Part shown: piece by piece, positions 6,119 through 15,437 of the stretch
Layout: every line of letters starts with the position of its first letter
How positions within the stretch are numbered: position 1 is the stretch's first letter
Assembly (NCBI GenBank): GCA_015487015.1
Contig: WFQP01000039.1
Location: forward strand, 1-38,308
From: Thiomicrorhabdus sp.
GTDB taxonomy: Bacteria; Pseudomonadota; Gammaproteobacteria; Thiomicrospirales; Thiomicrospiraceae
Length of the DNA: 38,308 nt
Reading direction: 5' to 3'
The notes under the pieces: generated by a model
The model's database searches: none
Seen by the model: only the letters and a program-made list of their open reading frames with translations
Told to the model about the DNA's origin: nothing
Program-made: the position numbers and the translations under genes

Positions 6119-8971
6119 ATGATAAACCAAATTCATATTACCGCCAACAGTCGTTTAAGTGCGACTTTAAAAGCACATGCCATTCAAAGCAAGCACACTT
6201 CGGTGGCCGAAACTCCGTTGGTGATGACCTTGGTGCAGTGGTGGCAACAGTGGCGGGAGACGTGTTTGATTCGGGGCGAATTACCGTTAGAAGAGCTGCC
6301 CACCAAGGTGTTAAATAGTTTTGAATCGCTCTGGCTGTGGGAGCAGGTGTTGCAACAGACGATGGAGAGTCGAGAACAGGGGGGGGAGAAATTTGAACCC
6401 TCGGATGAAACGATGGTTGAATCTTTGACTGAGCCTCAATCTGAAACGCCTCGTGTTAACCAGTCGATTGCCCTGCTCAATGTGGCCAGCACTGCCAAAT
6501 GGTTGCAACAAGCGTGGGCGCTCTCTCAAGAGTGGTTACCAGAGTCTTGGTTAGATTCACCCTATTTATCCGACGAAGCGTACCTGTTTAAACAGTGCCA
6601 AACCCGTTACCAGCAAACCTTAGAGCGTAACGGTTGGCAGGATGAAGTACTGGCACAACAGCAAATGTTAGACTGGCTGGCGCAGGACAAAGGGGCATTG
6701 CCACAACAGTTTATCCTGCATGGTTTTGATGATGTTCCGCCATTTATGCAGCAGTGGCAACGCATTGTTGAAGCGCGTGGCGTATTGTGTAAAACCGTTC
6801 CTGTCACCACCGTTCCCCCCTCTCAAACTGCTTTTTTATACGATGCGCAAGACGCACAAGATGAAGTGCAGCAGATTGCGCTATGGTGTGTAGCGCAGTG
6901 GCAAGCCCTGTCTCAAACCAAGCCAGTATCTGAGGTTAAAATAGGGGTGGTTTCGCCCAGTTTAGCGGACTATAAATCAGTATTAACTCACACGTTAGAC
7001 GAACAGTTGTTTGCACAAGGGTTACAACCTTTGCAAACGCAACGCACCCAGCCACCCTTTTACAATCTCTCGTTAGGGGTTCCGTTGTCGGAGTGTGCCT
7101 TAGTGCAAAATGCACTGCTCAGTATGCAACTGTTTTTAATGCCCAATAAATCGTGTGATTATCAAACATGGAGTTTATGGCTTACCTCAGCGTACACCAG
7201 CGGGGATTGGGTAGAGAGACAGCAAGTTGATGCCGCGTTTCGTCAACTACAATGGGCCAGCTTTTGTTGGCCAACGTTATTGGAGACTAAGGCCGCTAAA
7301 AACCTGCCTAAGGCGTTGTTATCGTTGCTACAAAAAGAGGTGGTTCAGGCCAAAGAAAATAACTATTCGACCTGCTCTCTACCAGCCTTTGTTACCGAGT
7401 GTAGAGCCTTGTTACAGCGTATAGGTTGGGTGAGTGCACGGGGGTTAAGCAGTGATGAATACCAACAAAAACAGGCGTTTGAACAGGCGCTTACCCAGTT
7501 TGCAAGCTTAACCGAAATCAGTGGAAAACAGTCTATTCAGGCATGGTTATCCCGTTTTAAAGGCTTTTTGAGCGAACAGTTGCACCAGTCGCAAAGCAAA
7601 GGTTTGCAACCGATTCAGATTATGGGAGTGCTGGAAGCGGGGGGGCAGGAATTTGATGCACTTTGGGTGATGGGCTTAACCGATGAGGCATGGCCCAGAG
7701 CGGCCAACCCCAACCCCTTTTTACCGATGGCGCTACAGCGAGAGGTGGGTGCGCCGCGTTGCGATGCCAAGCGTGAGTTAACTTACGCCCAGCAGGTCAC
7801 CGAACGACTGGCAAGCAGTGCGCCCGATATGGTTTGGAGCTACGCCCAGCATAAAAATGATGCCGAACAACTGCTCAGTCCTTTAATTGAAAAAATGGAT
7901 TTACAAGCGTATGCGGCCAAACCGTATCAATCGTTGGCATTGCAATCGTTTCAACAGCGTGGAGAAAATTCACCACAATGGGTGTTGGATGCCCACGCAC
8001 CTGAAATTCCCATCCATCAGAAAGAAGAGAGCATTGCCCCTGGTGGTACGGGATTTTTAAAGGCACAAAGTCAGTGTCCATTAATGGCCTTTATGGAGTA
8101 TCGCTTGGGCGCTAAATACGGACTGCAATCGGTTGAAGAGGGGGTGCAAACCAATAAACAAGGCATTTTAGTCCACCGAATATTAGAGCTATTTTGGCAA
8201 GAAACTCAAACCCAAGTGGCGTTGTTGAGCTTGAATGAAGAAGCCTTAATGGCTCGTTTGCAAACTCATATTGAACAGGCATTTGAAGAGGCATTTTCCA
8301 AGGTTGATACGCCCTATTTAAGACAGGAACAAAACAGACTGTTTGAGTTATGTATTAACTGGCTTGATATGGAAAAACAACGCCCCAGTTTTAGCGTGAT
8401 AGAAACCGAAAAACAACACAATATTGAGCTGGCAGGCATCCATTTTAAAGTGGTGATTGACCGTGTGGATAAAGTGTATGAAGGTGAATCCTTGTCCGAG
8501 ACAGGGGGGGGGGAGAAAATTATTTTAGACTATAAAACAGGGCTGGCTAAGGTCAGTGATCTGCTTAAAACACCCAATAAAGCACCTCAATTAGCGGTAT
8601 ATTTACACGCGATGTCCGATTCAAATACAGAAAACGACAATGTCGCTGGCATTGGCTACGGAATCTTACACTCCGATGACGGCGTTAAATTAAATGCCAT
8701 CGTGTCTGAAGAGGGGGGTTTGCCAAAATCCCGTTCTATCACCGTATTTGCCAAGCTGGCTGAAAAAGAGGGGGGGGAATTTTTTGAAACCACTTGGATA
8801 CACTTTTTAGAGCATTTAAAAATACAAGTATTAGAACTGGCACAACAAATTCAACAAGGCTTTGCCCCGATGGTGTTTGATAAAGAGACCGATCTTCAAT
8901 ACGCCCACTGTAAGCTGGCTTTACGATTGCCTGAAGTGAAGCTGCAATCGAGTGCAATGACTGACCCTTGA
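6119..8971 (+). CDS. AddB-like PD-(D/E)XK nuclease subunit (probable DNA repair protein)
   Basis: This 950-residue protein resembles the AddB-like partner of a RecB/AddA-type helicase (the gammaproteobacterial family often named 'probable DNA repair protein'). The central block ALWVMGLTDEAWPRAANPNPFLP is typical. The C-terminal third holds the PD-(D/E)XK nuclease: VVIDRVDKV ... IILDYKTG supplies the catalytic Asp and Lys. A QCPLMAFMEYRLGA segment precedes it, the position where AddB proteins carry the first iron-sulfur cysteine; only a single Cys is seen at the C-terminus (YAHCKLAL), so a cluster is doubtful. Six Gly-Gly stretches (for example EQGGEKF, TGGGEKI, KEGGEFF) are encoded by G tracts; TGGGEKI lies in the hairpin between nuclease strands that is usually a short turn. 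The ATG follows TTGAGTAA. The AddA-like helicase is 1 kb downstream. Confidence 0.8.
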   Translation: MINQIHITANSRLSATLKAHAIQSKHTSVAETPLVMTLVQWWQQWRETCLIRGELPLEELPTKVLNSFESLWLWEQVLQQTMESREQGGEKFEPSDETMVESLTEPQSETPRVNQSIALLNVASTAKWLQQAWALSQEWLPESWLDSPYLSDEAYLFKQCQTRYQQTLERNGWQDEVLAQQQMLDWLAQDKGALPQQFILHGFDDVPPFMQQWQRIVEARGVLCKTVPVTTVPPSQTAFLYDAQDAQDEVQQIALWCVAQWQALSQTKPVSEVKIGVVSPSLADYKSVLTHTLDEQLFAQGLQPLQTQRTQPPFYNLSLGVPLSECALVQNALLSMQLFLMPNKSCDYQTWSLWLTSAYTSGDWVERQQVDAAFRQLQWASFCWPTLLETKAAKNLPKALLSLLQKEVVQAKENNYSTCSLPAFVTECRALLQRIGWVSARGLSSDEYQQKQAFEQALTQFASLTEISGKQSIQAWLSRFKGFLSEQLHQSQSKGLQPIQIMGVLEAGGQEFDALWVMGLTDEAWPRAANPNPFLPMALQREVGAPRCDAKRELTYAQQVTERLASSAPDMVWSYAQHKNDAEQLLSPLIEKMDLQAYAAKPYQSLALQSFQQRGENSPQWVLDAHAPEIPIHQKEESIAPGGTGFLKAQSQCPLMAFMEYRLGAKYGLQSVEEGVQTNKQGILVHRILELFWQETQTQVALLSLNEEALMARLQTHIEQAFEEAFSKVDTPYLRQEQNRLFELCINWLDMEKQRPSFSVIETEKQHNIELAGIHFKVVIDRVDKVYEGESLSETGGGEKIILDYKTGLAKVSDLLKTPNKAPQLAVYLHAMSDSNTENDNVAGIGYGILHSDDGVKLNAIVSEEGGLPKSRSITVFAKLAEKEGGEFFETTWIHFLEHLKIQVLELAQQIQQGFAPMVFDKETDLQYAHCKLALRLPEVKLQSSAMTDP
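6379..6394 (+). repeat. G-run motif copy (G8)
   Basis: GGGGGGGGAGAAATTT is in the AddB-like gene and encodes Gln-Gly-Gly-Glu-Lys-Phe. The last G of the tract is at codon position 1, the phase shared by all same-strand copies. Confidence 0.7.
8504..8524 (+). repeat. G-run motif copy (G10), best consensus match
   Basis: A G10 tract followed by AGAAAATTATT encodes Gly-Gly-Gly-Glu-Lys-Ile-Ile, directly before the DYKTG nuclease motif of the AddB-like protein. Two bases longer than the usual tract, it has one more Gly codon and keeps the same phase at its right edge. Confidence 0.75.
8770..8785 (+). repeat. G-run motif copy (G8, AATT form)
   Basis: GGGGGGGGAATTTTTT encodes Glu-Gly-Gly-Glu-Phe-Phe near the end of the AddB-like protein. 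It is the variant in which AGAAAATT is shortened to AATT. Confidence 0.6.
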
Positions 8972-9011
8972 GGTTTCCTTAGGTCTTGTACCGTCAGTCG
9001 TTATTTTTTTT
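8956..9011 (+). terminator. Intrinsic terminator of the AddB-like gene
   Basis: AATGACTGAC pairs with GTCAGTCGTT (10 bp, one G-T wobble) across a 27-base loop, then eight T residues follow. The left arm overlaps the last codons of the gene. It implies that transcription of the AddB-like gene largely stops before the PEP-CTERM gene and the AddA-like helicase. Confidence 0.6.
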
Positions 9012-9220
9012 GTTGTAGATGAAGTGGCTTTATTCCTAGGGTTTTTTACAGGGGGGTTAGGTGTTAATATGCATGTTTATTGCATTTTTATAGGGGTTTT
9101 TGTAAACTAAAGGGGCTTGGAGAAATAAGAGTCGTCTCGAAAAATTACTTTTATTCTAGGACAAGCTTCTAACCAATCAATAGTTTGTATGTCATTAAAT
9201 TGTAATTTTAGGGGAAGAAA

Positions 9221-9835
9221 ATGAAAAAAGTAATTGGATTTTTAGCACTTGGCCTTTTTGTTTTTATGGGCTCTGCAAACGCTGCCACAGTCATAGACTT
9301 TGAAGATGCTTATGATGATTTAGGCTATACAGGGCAGCCAACAAATTATTATTCAGCGGATGGTTTAACAATAGGAGGCAATTATTTTGGTTTAATTGGA
9401 GGGGTTTTCCAAGGAGATCCAGGGAATTTTGACATTGATGGTACGAATGGCCCATCATCATTAGCTGTAAACACGATTGGTCATACAATAGATTTAATGT
9501 TTGATTCTGCAGTAAATTTAGATTTAGACTTTGGTGTTTCATTCGGTGAGACATCTAATGTAACGATTAGTTCCTATTTAAATGGTGGGCTGATAAATAG
9601 CTCTTTAAATACTTATACTGACACGATTAATAATGGTCTAGGAACTTGGTCAACGTTAAGTTGGTCAAACATTGACCGAGTAACGCTTAATGCCACAAGT
9701 GGATGGCGTGCTTGGTCGGTCGATAATCTTAGTATCTCTCCTGTGCCAGAGCCTAGTTCTATTGCTCTGATGTTAGGTGGTTTAGGGTTAGTTGGCTTCA
9801 TGGCGGCGCGTCGTCGTAAAGTAGGAGGCGCTTAA
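9221..9835 (+). CDS. PEP-CTERM sorting domain protein
   Basis: This 204-residue predicted secreted protein has a clear signal peptide (MKKVIGFLALGLFVFMGSANA, about residues 1-21). The body is rich in Asn, Gly and Ser (VIDFEDAYDDLGYTGQPTNYY...). The C-terminal PEP-CTERM signal VPEPSSIALMLGGLGLVGFMAARRRK is nearly identical to that of the first PEP-CTERM gene, while the bodies differ. The start is supported by AGGGGAAG just upstream. It sits alone between the two subunits of the helicase/nuclease, with a terminator on each side, so it appears to be an inserted independent unit. No function beyond envelope sorting can be stated. Confidence 0.9.
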   Translation: MKKVIGFLALGLFVFMGSANAATVIDFEDAYDDLGYTGQPTNYYSADGLTIGGNYFGLIGGVFQGDPGNFDIDGTNGPSSLAVNTIGHTIDLMFDSAVNLDLDFGVSFGETSNVTISSYLNGGLINSSLNTYTDTINNGLGTWSTLSWSNIDRVTLNATSGWRAWSVDNLSISPVPEPSSIALMLGGLGLVGFMAARRRKVGGA

Positions 9836-9865
9836 GTCGTTACCCGTTGTGTTGGTTTTTAATAG

Positions 9866-9898
9866 GGTGTTGGTTTGTATAAATCAACGCCTTTTTTT
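9866..9898 (+). terminator. Intrinsic terminator of the second PEP-CTERM gene
   Basis: GGTGTTGGTTT pairs with AAATCAACGCC (11 bp with two G-T wobbles) over a GTAT loop and is followed by seven T residues, 30 bp after the stop codon. Confidence 0.75.
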
Positions 9899-9998
9899 AT
9901 GTTATAAAAAAGGTAAACTCATTTCTTTATAAATCCGCCCGCCACAGCTCACTGTTGTATAATTTTCCGATACTTTTCATTAATCGGTTTCCTCCCCC

Positions 9999-12900
9999 AT
10001 GTCTGAACACTCTCCTTTGTCTGAAAAAATTACCCCCCCCTGTTTAACCTCGTTATTGGGCGTACAAAAAGACGCTAATTTATTGGATGGAGACGCGCGT
10101 TTTGAGGCAATCAATCCATTTGAATCTTACATTGTGCAAGCGCCTGCGGGATCGGGTAAAACCGCATTATTGACTCAGCGCTTTTTGGCATTGCTGTCAC
10201 AGGTCGCTCAGCCGGAACAGATTGTAGCGATGACCTTTACCAAAAAAGCAGCGGCTGAGATGCGGGATCGGATTATGGGGGCGCTTAAGATGGGGGTGCG
10301 TATCAAAGAGCCGCCTGAGGGGGTGAATAATTTTAATACGTGGCAGTTGGCACAACGGGCGCTGCTGCAAGATAAACATCATGGCTGGCATCTGCTCGAC
10401 AACCCGAATCGTTTGCGCATTAAAACTATCGATGGCTTAAACAGTTATTTGGTGGGGCAGATGCCACTGTTGTCTAAAATGGGTGCGCCTTCTGCGATTT
10501 TAAAAAAGGCCGAACCTGCTTATCAAGAAGCGGTGAATCTGACTCTAAATACCTCTGAACTCGAGACGGATTTAGCGCGGTTACTGCGTTTGGTGAATGG
10601 TAATTTTAACCGTGCGCAAACATTGTTGGTCACTATGTTGCAAAAGCGTGACCAGTGGATGGGCTCGGTGTTGGCCTATACGGGCGATGAGGCTCGGGAT
10701 TATTTAGAGCAGGCGTTGGAGCACATTGTGTCGCAAGAGCTATCGCAACAAGTGGCGCATTTAAGCCATGTTCGATCTTACTTGGAAGAGGCGTGTGAGC
10801 AGGCCAATTACGCCGTGCAAAACGATCAACCCCAGCTTGAGTGTTTGTGTGGTGCATGGCCGTTAAGGGATTCATTAGAGGATTTGGAGGCGTGGCGCAC
10901 CTTAGCCGATTGGCTGTTAACAAAAGACGGGAGCATTCGTAAAAGAGTGACCAAAAACGAAGGGTTTGTTGCAGGAAAAGGCAAAGCCAAAGAGCATAAA
11001 GATCAGTTTTTAAATGCCCTCCAAAGCTTAAAAGAGGCGGCATACTCACAACAAGTCGCTGAGAGCTTGGTGGTTTTAAGAGGCTTGCCCGATCCCAAAT
11101 ACAGCGATGATCAATGGGAGGATTTGCAAAGTATTTTAAGCTTGCTTAGAGTCTCCGCCGCGTATTTAAAAGTGGTGTTTCAATCGATGGGGCAGGCTGA
11201 TTTTATCGAAACCGCTCAAGCCGCCACCAACGCCTTGGGCAACGAATTAGAACCAACCGATTTAGCGCAACAGCTCGATTATCAAATTCAGCATCTCTTG
11301 GTGGATGAGTTTCAAGACACCAGCAGTGAACAGTATGCGCTGATTCGCAAACTGGTTGCAGGCTGGCAAGCGGACGATGGGCGTACGCTGTTTATTGTGG
11401 GCGATCCCATGCAGTCGATCTACCGTTTTCGAGAAGCCGAAGTGGGTAATTTTCTAAACGCATGGCAGGGTCACCTTGGGCAAGTGAGGCTTAATCCGAT
11501 TCAACTGCATGTGAACTTTCGTTCCTCTCAATCGGTAGTCGATTGGGTTAATGAGCACTTCAAAAAAGTGTTTCCGTCAGAGAATCAAATTGAAAAAGGC
11601 GCGGTGTCTTACAGCGCCTCACACTCTTATCATCAAAATACCGAGGAGGAGGCTAATTTTGCAACACCCGCTGTCATTACGCACTGGGAGATCAATCAGT
11701 CGCATGAGGATGAAGCCAAAGCCGTGGTGGCTCAGATCACCCAGCGTTTAAAGGCTTTTCAACTTGATGGTGACGATGATGGCAAACGCATTGCCGTATT
11801 GGGGCGTACCCGTTCCAGCTTAACGGGTATTGCGCGGTTGCTTAAACAGCAGCAAATGCCTTTTAGAGCGGTGGAGCTTGAAAGCCTAAATGAACGCCAA
11901 GAAGTGCAAGATGCACTGGCGTTAAGTCGCGCCTTACTGCACTTATCAGACCGTGCCGCATGGATTGCACTATTAAGATCGCCTTTGGTGGGCTTATCGC
12001 TCAATGATTTATATGCCATTATGGGCGAAGATCGTAGGCAAGCGGTGTGGTCATTGGTTGCGCTCTGTTTAGAAGCGGAGAACGTTTTGTCCGAAGAGGG
12101 ACAGCAACGCTTAATGCCGGTTTTTCCTATCCTGCAACAAGCGTTGTCCCGTTTAGGCAGCTTGCCTTTTTCAGTGTTGGTACGCGAAACATGGTTGCAA
12201 TTGGACGGTCCGCAAACGGTAGAACAGGCATTGGCGCTTGAAAATGTAGACGTATTTTTTCATACATTAGCCGAACTAGATGGCCAATCGTTAGACTTTG
12301 AGCAACTCAGCGGGTTAATGGACAGCCTTTATGCCCGTGCCGACAGTTCACCAGAGAGTCAGCGCATTGAGTTGATGACTATGCACAAATCCAAAGGCTT
12401 GGAGTTTGATACGGTGATACTACCAGGCTTGGGGCGCAAGCCGCGTAGTGATGATACGGCATTGGTTACTTGGTTTCAATTTATGCTAGCTGAACAGGGG
12501 GGGGATTTTTTAGAGCATGAGATTGAGCAAATAGACACGCAATCATTAGAGCGTTTAGTGATTGCACCGCTTACTCAAAAAGGCCAAGACAGCTCAAAGC
12601 TCAGCCAACTGTTAAAGCGTTTTGAAAGCCAAAAACAGACTTACGAACAGGGGCGACTGCTCTACGTTGCTGCCACGCGTGCCAAACAGCAGTTACACCT
12701 GTTTGGGCAAATAACCGTAAAAGAGAGCGCAGACTCTGAAAAAACCTTCTCTCCTGCAATAAATAGCCTGCTGGAAACCCTATGGCCGTGTGTAGAAAAT
12801 GACTTTAATCACTTGATTGCCTCGTATGATTTTAGCCAAGACAATCAGTTGAGCTTGCTGGAAAATTCGGAAGGTTTAGAGGGCTTAGAAGAGACTGGAA

Positions 12901-13610
12901 ATTGGCCAAAAGTCAGTCGTTTGCCAGTGGATCGAAAGCGAATCTATGGCACCCAAAAAGAGAACAATCCTTCATCAAGAACTGAAAAAGATAAAAGTAA
13001 TTTTACCGATAAAAATATGCTGGATTCACATGCCTTACTCAACACCTCCGTAGGCAACTTGGTACATGCCGTGTTAGAGCAGGTGGTGCAAGAGGGCATA
13101 CAAAACTGGCCAGAATTGCCCCAAGAAATCAAACAAAAACTGGCAGAACGCCAACCGTTTTACCAACAATGGTTGGAACAGCAAGGGCTTAAAGAACCAG
13201 AACTTTCACAAGCCATCGTGTCGGTTTTACGCTCACTTAATCATGCGTTGGGTAATACTAATATGCGCTGGGCATTGGATCATCAGCTGGGCGAATCCGC
13301 TGTAGAGTACCCGCTCACCTCTGTGAATGAAGAGGGTGAAGTAAGCCACCACATTGTGGATCGAACCTTTATCGATTCAGACGGCACTCGCTGGATTATT
13401 GACTACAAAACCAGCGTATTTGACGAACATAAAACCGACAATAAGGGGGGGGAGAAAATAATACGAGAGCAGTTCATCGAATACCAAATAACCCAATACC
13501 AACCCCAACTCGCCCGTTACGGAGAGCTGTTTTCTCAATTGGAAGATCGTCCTCAAAAATGGGTGTTGTACTTTAGTTATTTGGATGGTTGGGTTGAGGT
13601 GGGAGAGTAA
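9999..13610 (+). CDS. AddA/RecB-like UvrD-family helicase-nuclease
   Basis: This 1203-residue protein is an ATP-driven DNA helicase with a C-terminal nuclease. Walker A is APAGSGKTALLTQRF (about residues 50-64), followed by motif Ia AMTFTKKAAAEMRDR; Walker B is LLVDEFQDTSSEQ; motif III is IVGDPMQSIYRFREAE; later come TMHKSKGLEFD and LLYVAATRAKQQLHLFG. The C-terminal VDRTFIDSDGTRWIIDYKTS and QYQPQLARYGELF are the PD-(D/E)XK core and trailing QxxxY motif. With the AddB-like subunit it should resect double-strand breaks for RecA loading. In-frame G/C motif copies encode TPPC near the N-terminus, EQGGDFL, and NKGGEKII directly after the nuclease motif. The C-terminal region after about residue 960 also contains a Ser/Lys-rich linker. 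No recB/recC/recD is visible here. Confidence 0.85.
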   Translation: MSEHSPLSEKITPPCLTSLLGVQKDANLLDGDARFEAINPFESYIVQAPAGSGKTALLTQRFLALLSQVAQPEQIVAMTFTKKAAAEMRDRIMGALKMGVRIKEPPEGVNNFNTWQLAQRALLQDKHHGWHLLDNPNRLRIKTIDGLNSYLVGQMPLLSKMGAPSAILKKAEPAYQEAVNLTLNTSELETDLARLLRLVNGNFNRAQTLLVTMLQKRDQWMGSVLAYTGDEARDYLEQALEHIVSQELSQQVAHLSHVRSYLEEACEQANYAVQNDQPQLECLCGAWPLRDSLEDLEAWRTLADWLLTKDGSIRKRVTKNEGFVAGKGKAKEHKDQFLNALQSLKEAAYSQQVAESLVVLRGLPDPKYSDDQWEDLQSILSLLRVSAAYLKVVFQSMGQADFIETAQAATNALGNELEPTDLAQQLDYQIQHLLVDEFQDTSSEQYALIRKLVAGWQADDGRTLFIVGDPMQSIYRFREAEVGNFLNAWQGHLGQVRLNPIQLHVNFRSSQSVVDWVNEHFKKVFPSENQIEKGAVSYSASHSYHQNTEEEANFATPAVITHWEINQSHEDEAKAVVAQITQRLKAFQLDGDDDGKRIAVLGRTRSSLTGIARLLKQQQMPFRAVELESLNERQEVQDALALSRALLHLSDRAAWIALLRSPLVGLSLNDLYAIMGEDRRQAVWSLVALCLEAENVLSEEGQQRLMPVFPILQQALSRLGSLPFSVLVRETWLQLDGPQTVEQALALENVDVFFHTLAELDGQSLDFEQLSGLMDSLYARADSSPESQRIELMTMHKSKGLEFDTVILPGLGRKPRSDDTALVTWFQFMLAEQGGDFLEHEIEQIDTQSLERLVIAPLTQKGQDSSKLSQLLKRFESQKQTYEQGRLLYVAATRAKQQLHLFGQITVKESADSEKTFSPAINSLLETLWPCVENDFNHLIASYDFSQDNQLSLLENSEGLEGLEETGNWPKVSRLPVDRKRIYGTQKENNPSSRTEKDKSNFTDKNMLDSHALLNTSVGNLVHAVLEQVVQEGIQNWPELPQEIKQKLAERQPFYQQWLEQQGLKEPELSQAIVSVLRSLNHALGNTNMRWALDHQLGESAVEYPLTSVNEEGEVSHHIVDRTFIDSDGTRWIIDYKTSVFDEHKTDNKGGEKIIREQFIEYQITQYQPQLARYGELFSQLEDRPQKWVLYFSYLDGWVEVGE
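10024..10040 (-). repeat. G-run motif copy (8-base tract)
   Basis: The plus strand reads AAAAAATTACCCCCCCC near the 5' end of the AddA-like gene and encodes Lys-Ile-Thr-Pro-Pro. On the minus strand it is G8 followed by TAATTTTTT, a variant with one extra T. Confidence 0.5.
12497..12511 (+). repeat. G-run motif copy (G8)
   Basis: GGGGGGGGATTTTTT encodes Gln-Gly-Gly-Asp-Phe-Leu in the AddA-like helicase, in the shared reading phase. The flank is reduced to a single A before the T stretch. Confidence 0.5.
13445..13462 (+). repeat. G-run motif copy (G8)
   Basis: GGGGGGGGAGAAAATAAT encodes Lys-Gly-Gly-Glu-Lys-Ile-Ile, a few residues after the DYKTS nuclease motif of the AddA-like protein. The partner protein has the same peptide just before its own DYKTG. 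Confidence 0.7.
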
Positions 13611-13671
13611 GGTTGGATTGGGCTCTGATTCTTTGATTCTTAATAGGGACGCTACCCTTTTATGGGTGCCT

Positions 13672-14463
13672 TTAGGGTGCTTTTTTACTTAATAGTAGTA
13701 GAAAAAACATGGTGGCGACCATGACGATGGCGGGGCCGGTGGGGAGGTCGGCTATGTAGGAGAGCCATAGGCCAATGAGTACGGATAGGATGGCGAGGAT
13801 AAGGCTGATCCAGAGCATTTTTTCGGGGGTGCTGGCGAGCCGTCTTGCAGCAGCGGCGGGGATGATGAGTAGTGAGGTGACGAGCAGTACGCCAACGATT
13901 TTCATGGAGAGTGCGATCATTAGGGCGAGCAGGAGAATAAATTGCAGTTGTACTTTTTTAACAGCGACTCCCTCTACATGTGCCAACTCAGGGTTAAGGG
14001 TGATGTTAAGTAGGTCTTGCCAGTGTCGTCGGTAAAAGAAAAAGATGAGTACGGCAATGAAGGCGATTAGGCTTAAGTCGGTGGTGTTGATGCTTAAAAT
14101 ATCACCAAAAAGATAGCTCATGAGGTCTATTTGTACGCTGTCTTGTAGGCTGATAATGATGAGGCCAAAGGCGAGGCTGCTGTGGGCTAAGATACCGAGT
14201 AGGGTATCGGATGAGAGTTGTTTGTAGTGGCTGAGTTGAAAAATAGCCCACGCAATGAGGAGTGAGACCACGACCACGGTTAGGGTGAGGTTGGTTTCTA
14301 AAAATAGCCCAATGCTGACGCCAAGTAGGGCGGAGTGTGCGAGGGTTGCGCCAAAATAGGACTGTCGTTGCCATACTACAAATACACCTAATGGTGCAGC
14401 GATGATGGCGAGTCCAAGGCCGCCAATGAGGGCGAGGGTCATAAATTCTGGAAACCATGCCAT
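13672..14463 (-). CDS. znuB: Zinc ABC transporter permease ZnuB
   Basis: This is the integral membrane subunit of a zinc (possibly manganese) importer. Multiple hydrophobic helices span about 263 residues. The ABC-3 family pattern is visible: RQSYFGATLAHSALLGVSIGL near the N-terminus, SDTLLGILAHSSLAFGLI in the middle, and LLVTSLLIIPAAAARRLA toward the end. The ORF track starts at 14577, but that would put 38 residues inside znuC; the ATG at 14463 (MAWFPEF) lies just past the znuC stop and matches the family start. It is translated from the same transcript as znuC, and its 3' end converges on the AddA-like gene. Confidence 0.92.
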   Translation of the reverse strand: MAWFPEFMTLALIGGLGLAIIAAPLGVFVVWQRQSYFGATLAHSALLGVSIGLFLETNLTLTVVVVSLLIAWAIFQLSHYKQLSSDTLLGILAHSSLAFGLIIISLQDSVQIDLMSYLFGDILSINTTDLSLIAFIAVLIFFFYRRHWQDLLNITLNPELAHVEGVAVKKVQLQFILLLALMIALSMKIVGVLLVTSLLIIPAAAARRLASTPEKMLWISLILAILSVLIGLWLSYIADLPTGPAIVMVATMFFLLLLSKKAP

Positions 14464-14464
14464 A

Positions 14465-15313
14465 TTAGCGTGCCTCTGACTTGTTAGGGGGAGGAGAAAT
14501 TTGGGTTTGACCGTGCGTGTGTTCGCAGGTGGAGTGGTTGTGGTGGTGCTCGTAGAGTGCAATCCCTTTAGGCGCACTGTTTAGGCCAGAAAATAGGGTT
14601 TGATACTCTGGGGATTCGCTGACATTTTTAGGGTGACCTGAGCAGCAGATGTGCTGGTTTAGGCAGAGCACTTGATCGGTGTGTTGCATGACGATATGCA
14701 GATCGTGGCTGACCATTAAGATGCCACAGCCGTATTGATGCCGAATTTGGTTAATGTACTGATAGAGCTCGGCCTGCCCTTTTAGGTCTACACCTTGCAC
14801 GGGTTCGTCGAGTACCAGCAATTCGGGTTCTCGAATAAGTGCTCTGGCGAGAAGGATGCGTTGCATTTCTCCCCCTGATACTTGTTGTATGGGTTGAGTT
14901 AGTAGGGCGGACAGGTTGAGTTCTTTGGTGATTTTTTCTAGCCTTGTGCTATCATAAGCCGCCGTAAAAAATAGGTTCTTGAGCTGTGCTTTAAGTGAGC
15001 TGCTTTTTTGTTGATTGGGCTTGAATCCCAGTTTTAAAAAGCGTTCGACCGACATGGGCAGGGTGGCATCAATTTGAATTTTTTGTGGCATAAAGCCAAT
15101 TTTGAGCCCTTTTTTAGTTTTGACATGCCCCGATGAGGGTGGGATTAAGCCAAGCAGTATTTTAAGCAGGGTGGATTTTCCTGCTCCATTGGGGCCAATA
15201 AGGGTCACAATCTCTTTGGCGTGAATGCGAAGTGAAACATGATTTAATACAGTTTTTTGGTCAAAGGTTTGGCTGATGTTGGTGGCTTCAATAAGGGGAT
15301 GTGTTGTGACCAT
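14465..15313 (-). CDS. znuC: Zinc ABC transporter ATP-binding protein ZnuC
   Basis: This ATPase subunit has Walker A GPNGAGKSTLL (about residues 39-49), the signature QVSGGEMQR, Walker B LLVLDEP and the switch His in MVSHDLHIV. The 282 residues end in a His-rich tail (YEHHHNHSTCEHTH), common in zinc transport ATPases and probably metal-binding. After the tail comes QISPPPNKSEAR, encoded by a decayed copy of the G-run motif (minus strand CAAATTTCTCCTCCCCC). It is the first gene of znuC-znuB, divergent from znuA across about 124 bp in which I could not find a Zur-box palindrome. Confidence 0.93.
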   Translation of the reverse strand: MVTTHPLIEATNISQTFDQKTVLNHVSLRIHAKEIVTLIGPNGAGKSTLLKILLGLIPPSSGHVKTKKGLKIGFMPQKIQIDATLPMSVERFLKLGFKPNQQKSSSLKAQLKNLFFTAAYDSTRLEKITKELNLSALLTQPIQQVSGGEMQRILLARALIREPELLVLDEPVQGVDLKGQAELYQYINQIRHQYGCGILMVSHDLHIVMQHTDQVLCLNQHICCSGHPKNVSESPEYQTLFSGLNSAPKGIALYEHHHNHSTCEHTHGQTQISPPPNKSEAR

Positions 15314-15437
15314 TTGAGTCTCTATGAGGGATTCTGTTTAGGGTATTTTAGCGAGAATTTTAGGCTTAGGCGTAAAAGTTAGGAAATAAAGGGGTGGGGT
15401 ACGATGGTTTTTTGGAAAAAGTGGGTTGTTTTTGAGC

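Noticed and set aside
9070-9085. Sigma-54 promoter upstream of the second PEP-CTERM gene
   Set aside because: TGCATGTTTATTGCA resembles the -24/-12 pattern, but the GC pairs are one base too close and the -24 GG is absent.
15314-15437. Zur box between znuC and znuA
   Set aside because: I looked for a TGTTAtaataTAACA-type palindrome and found none.
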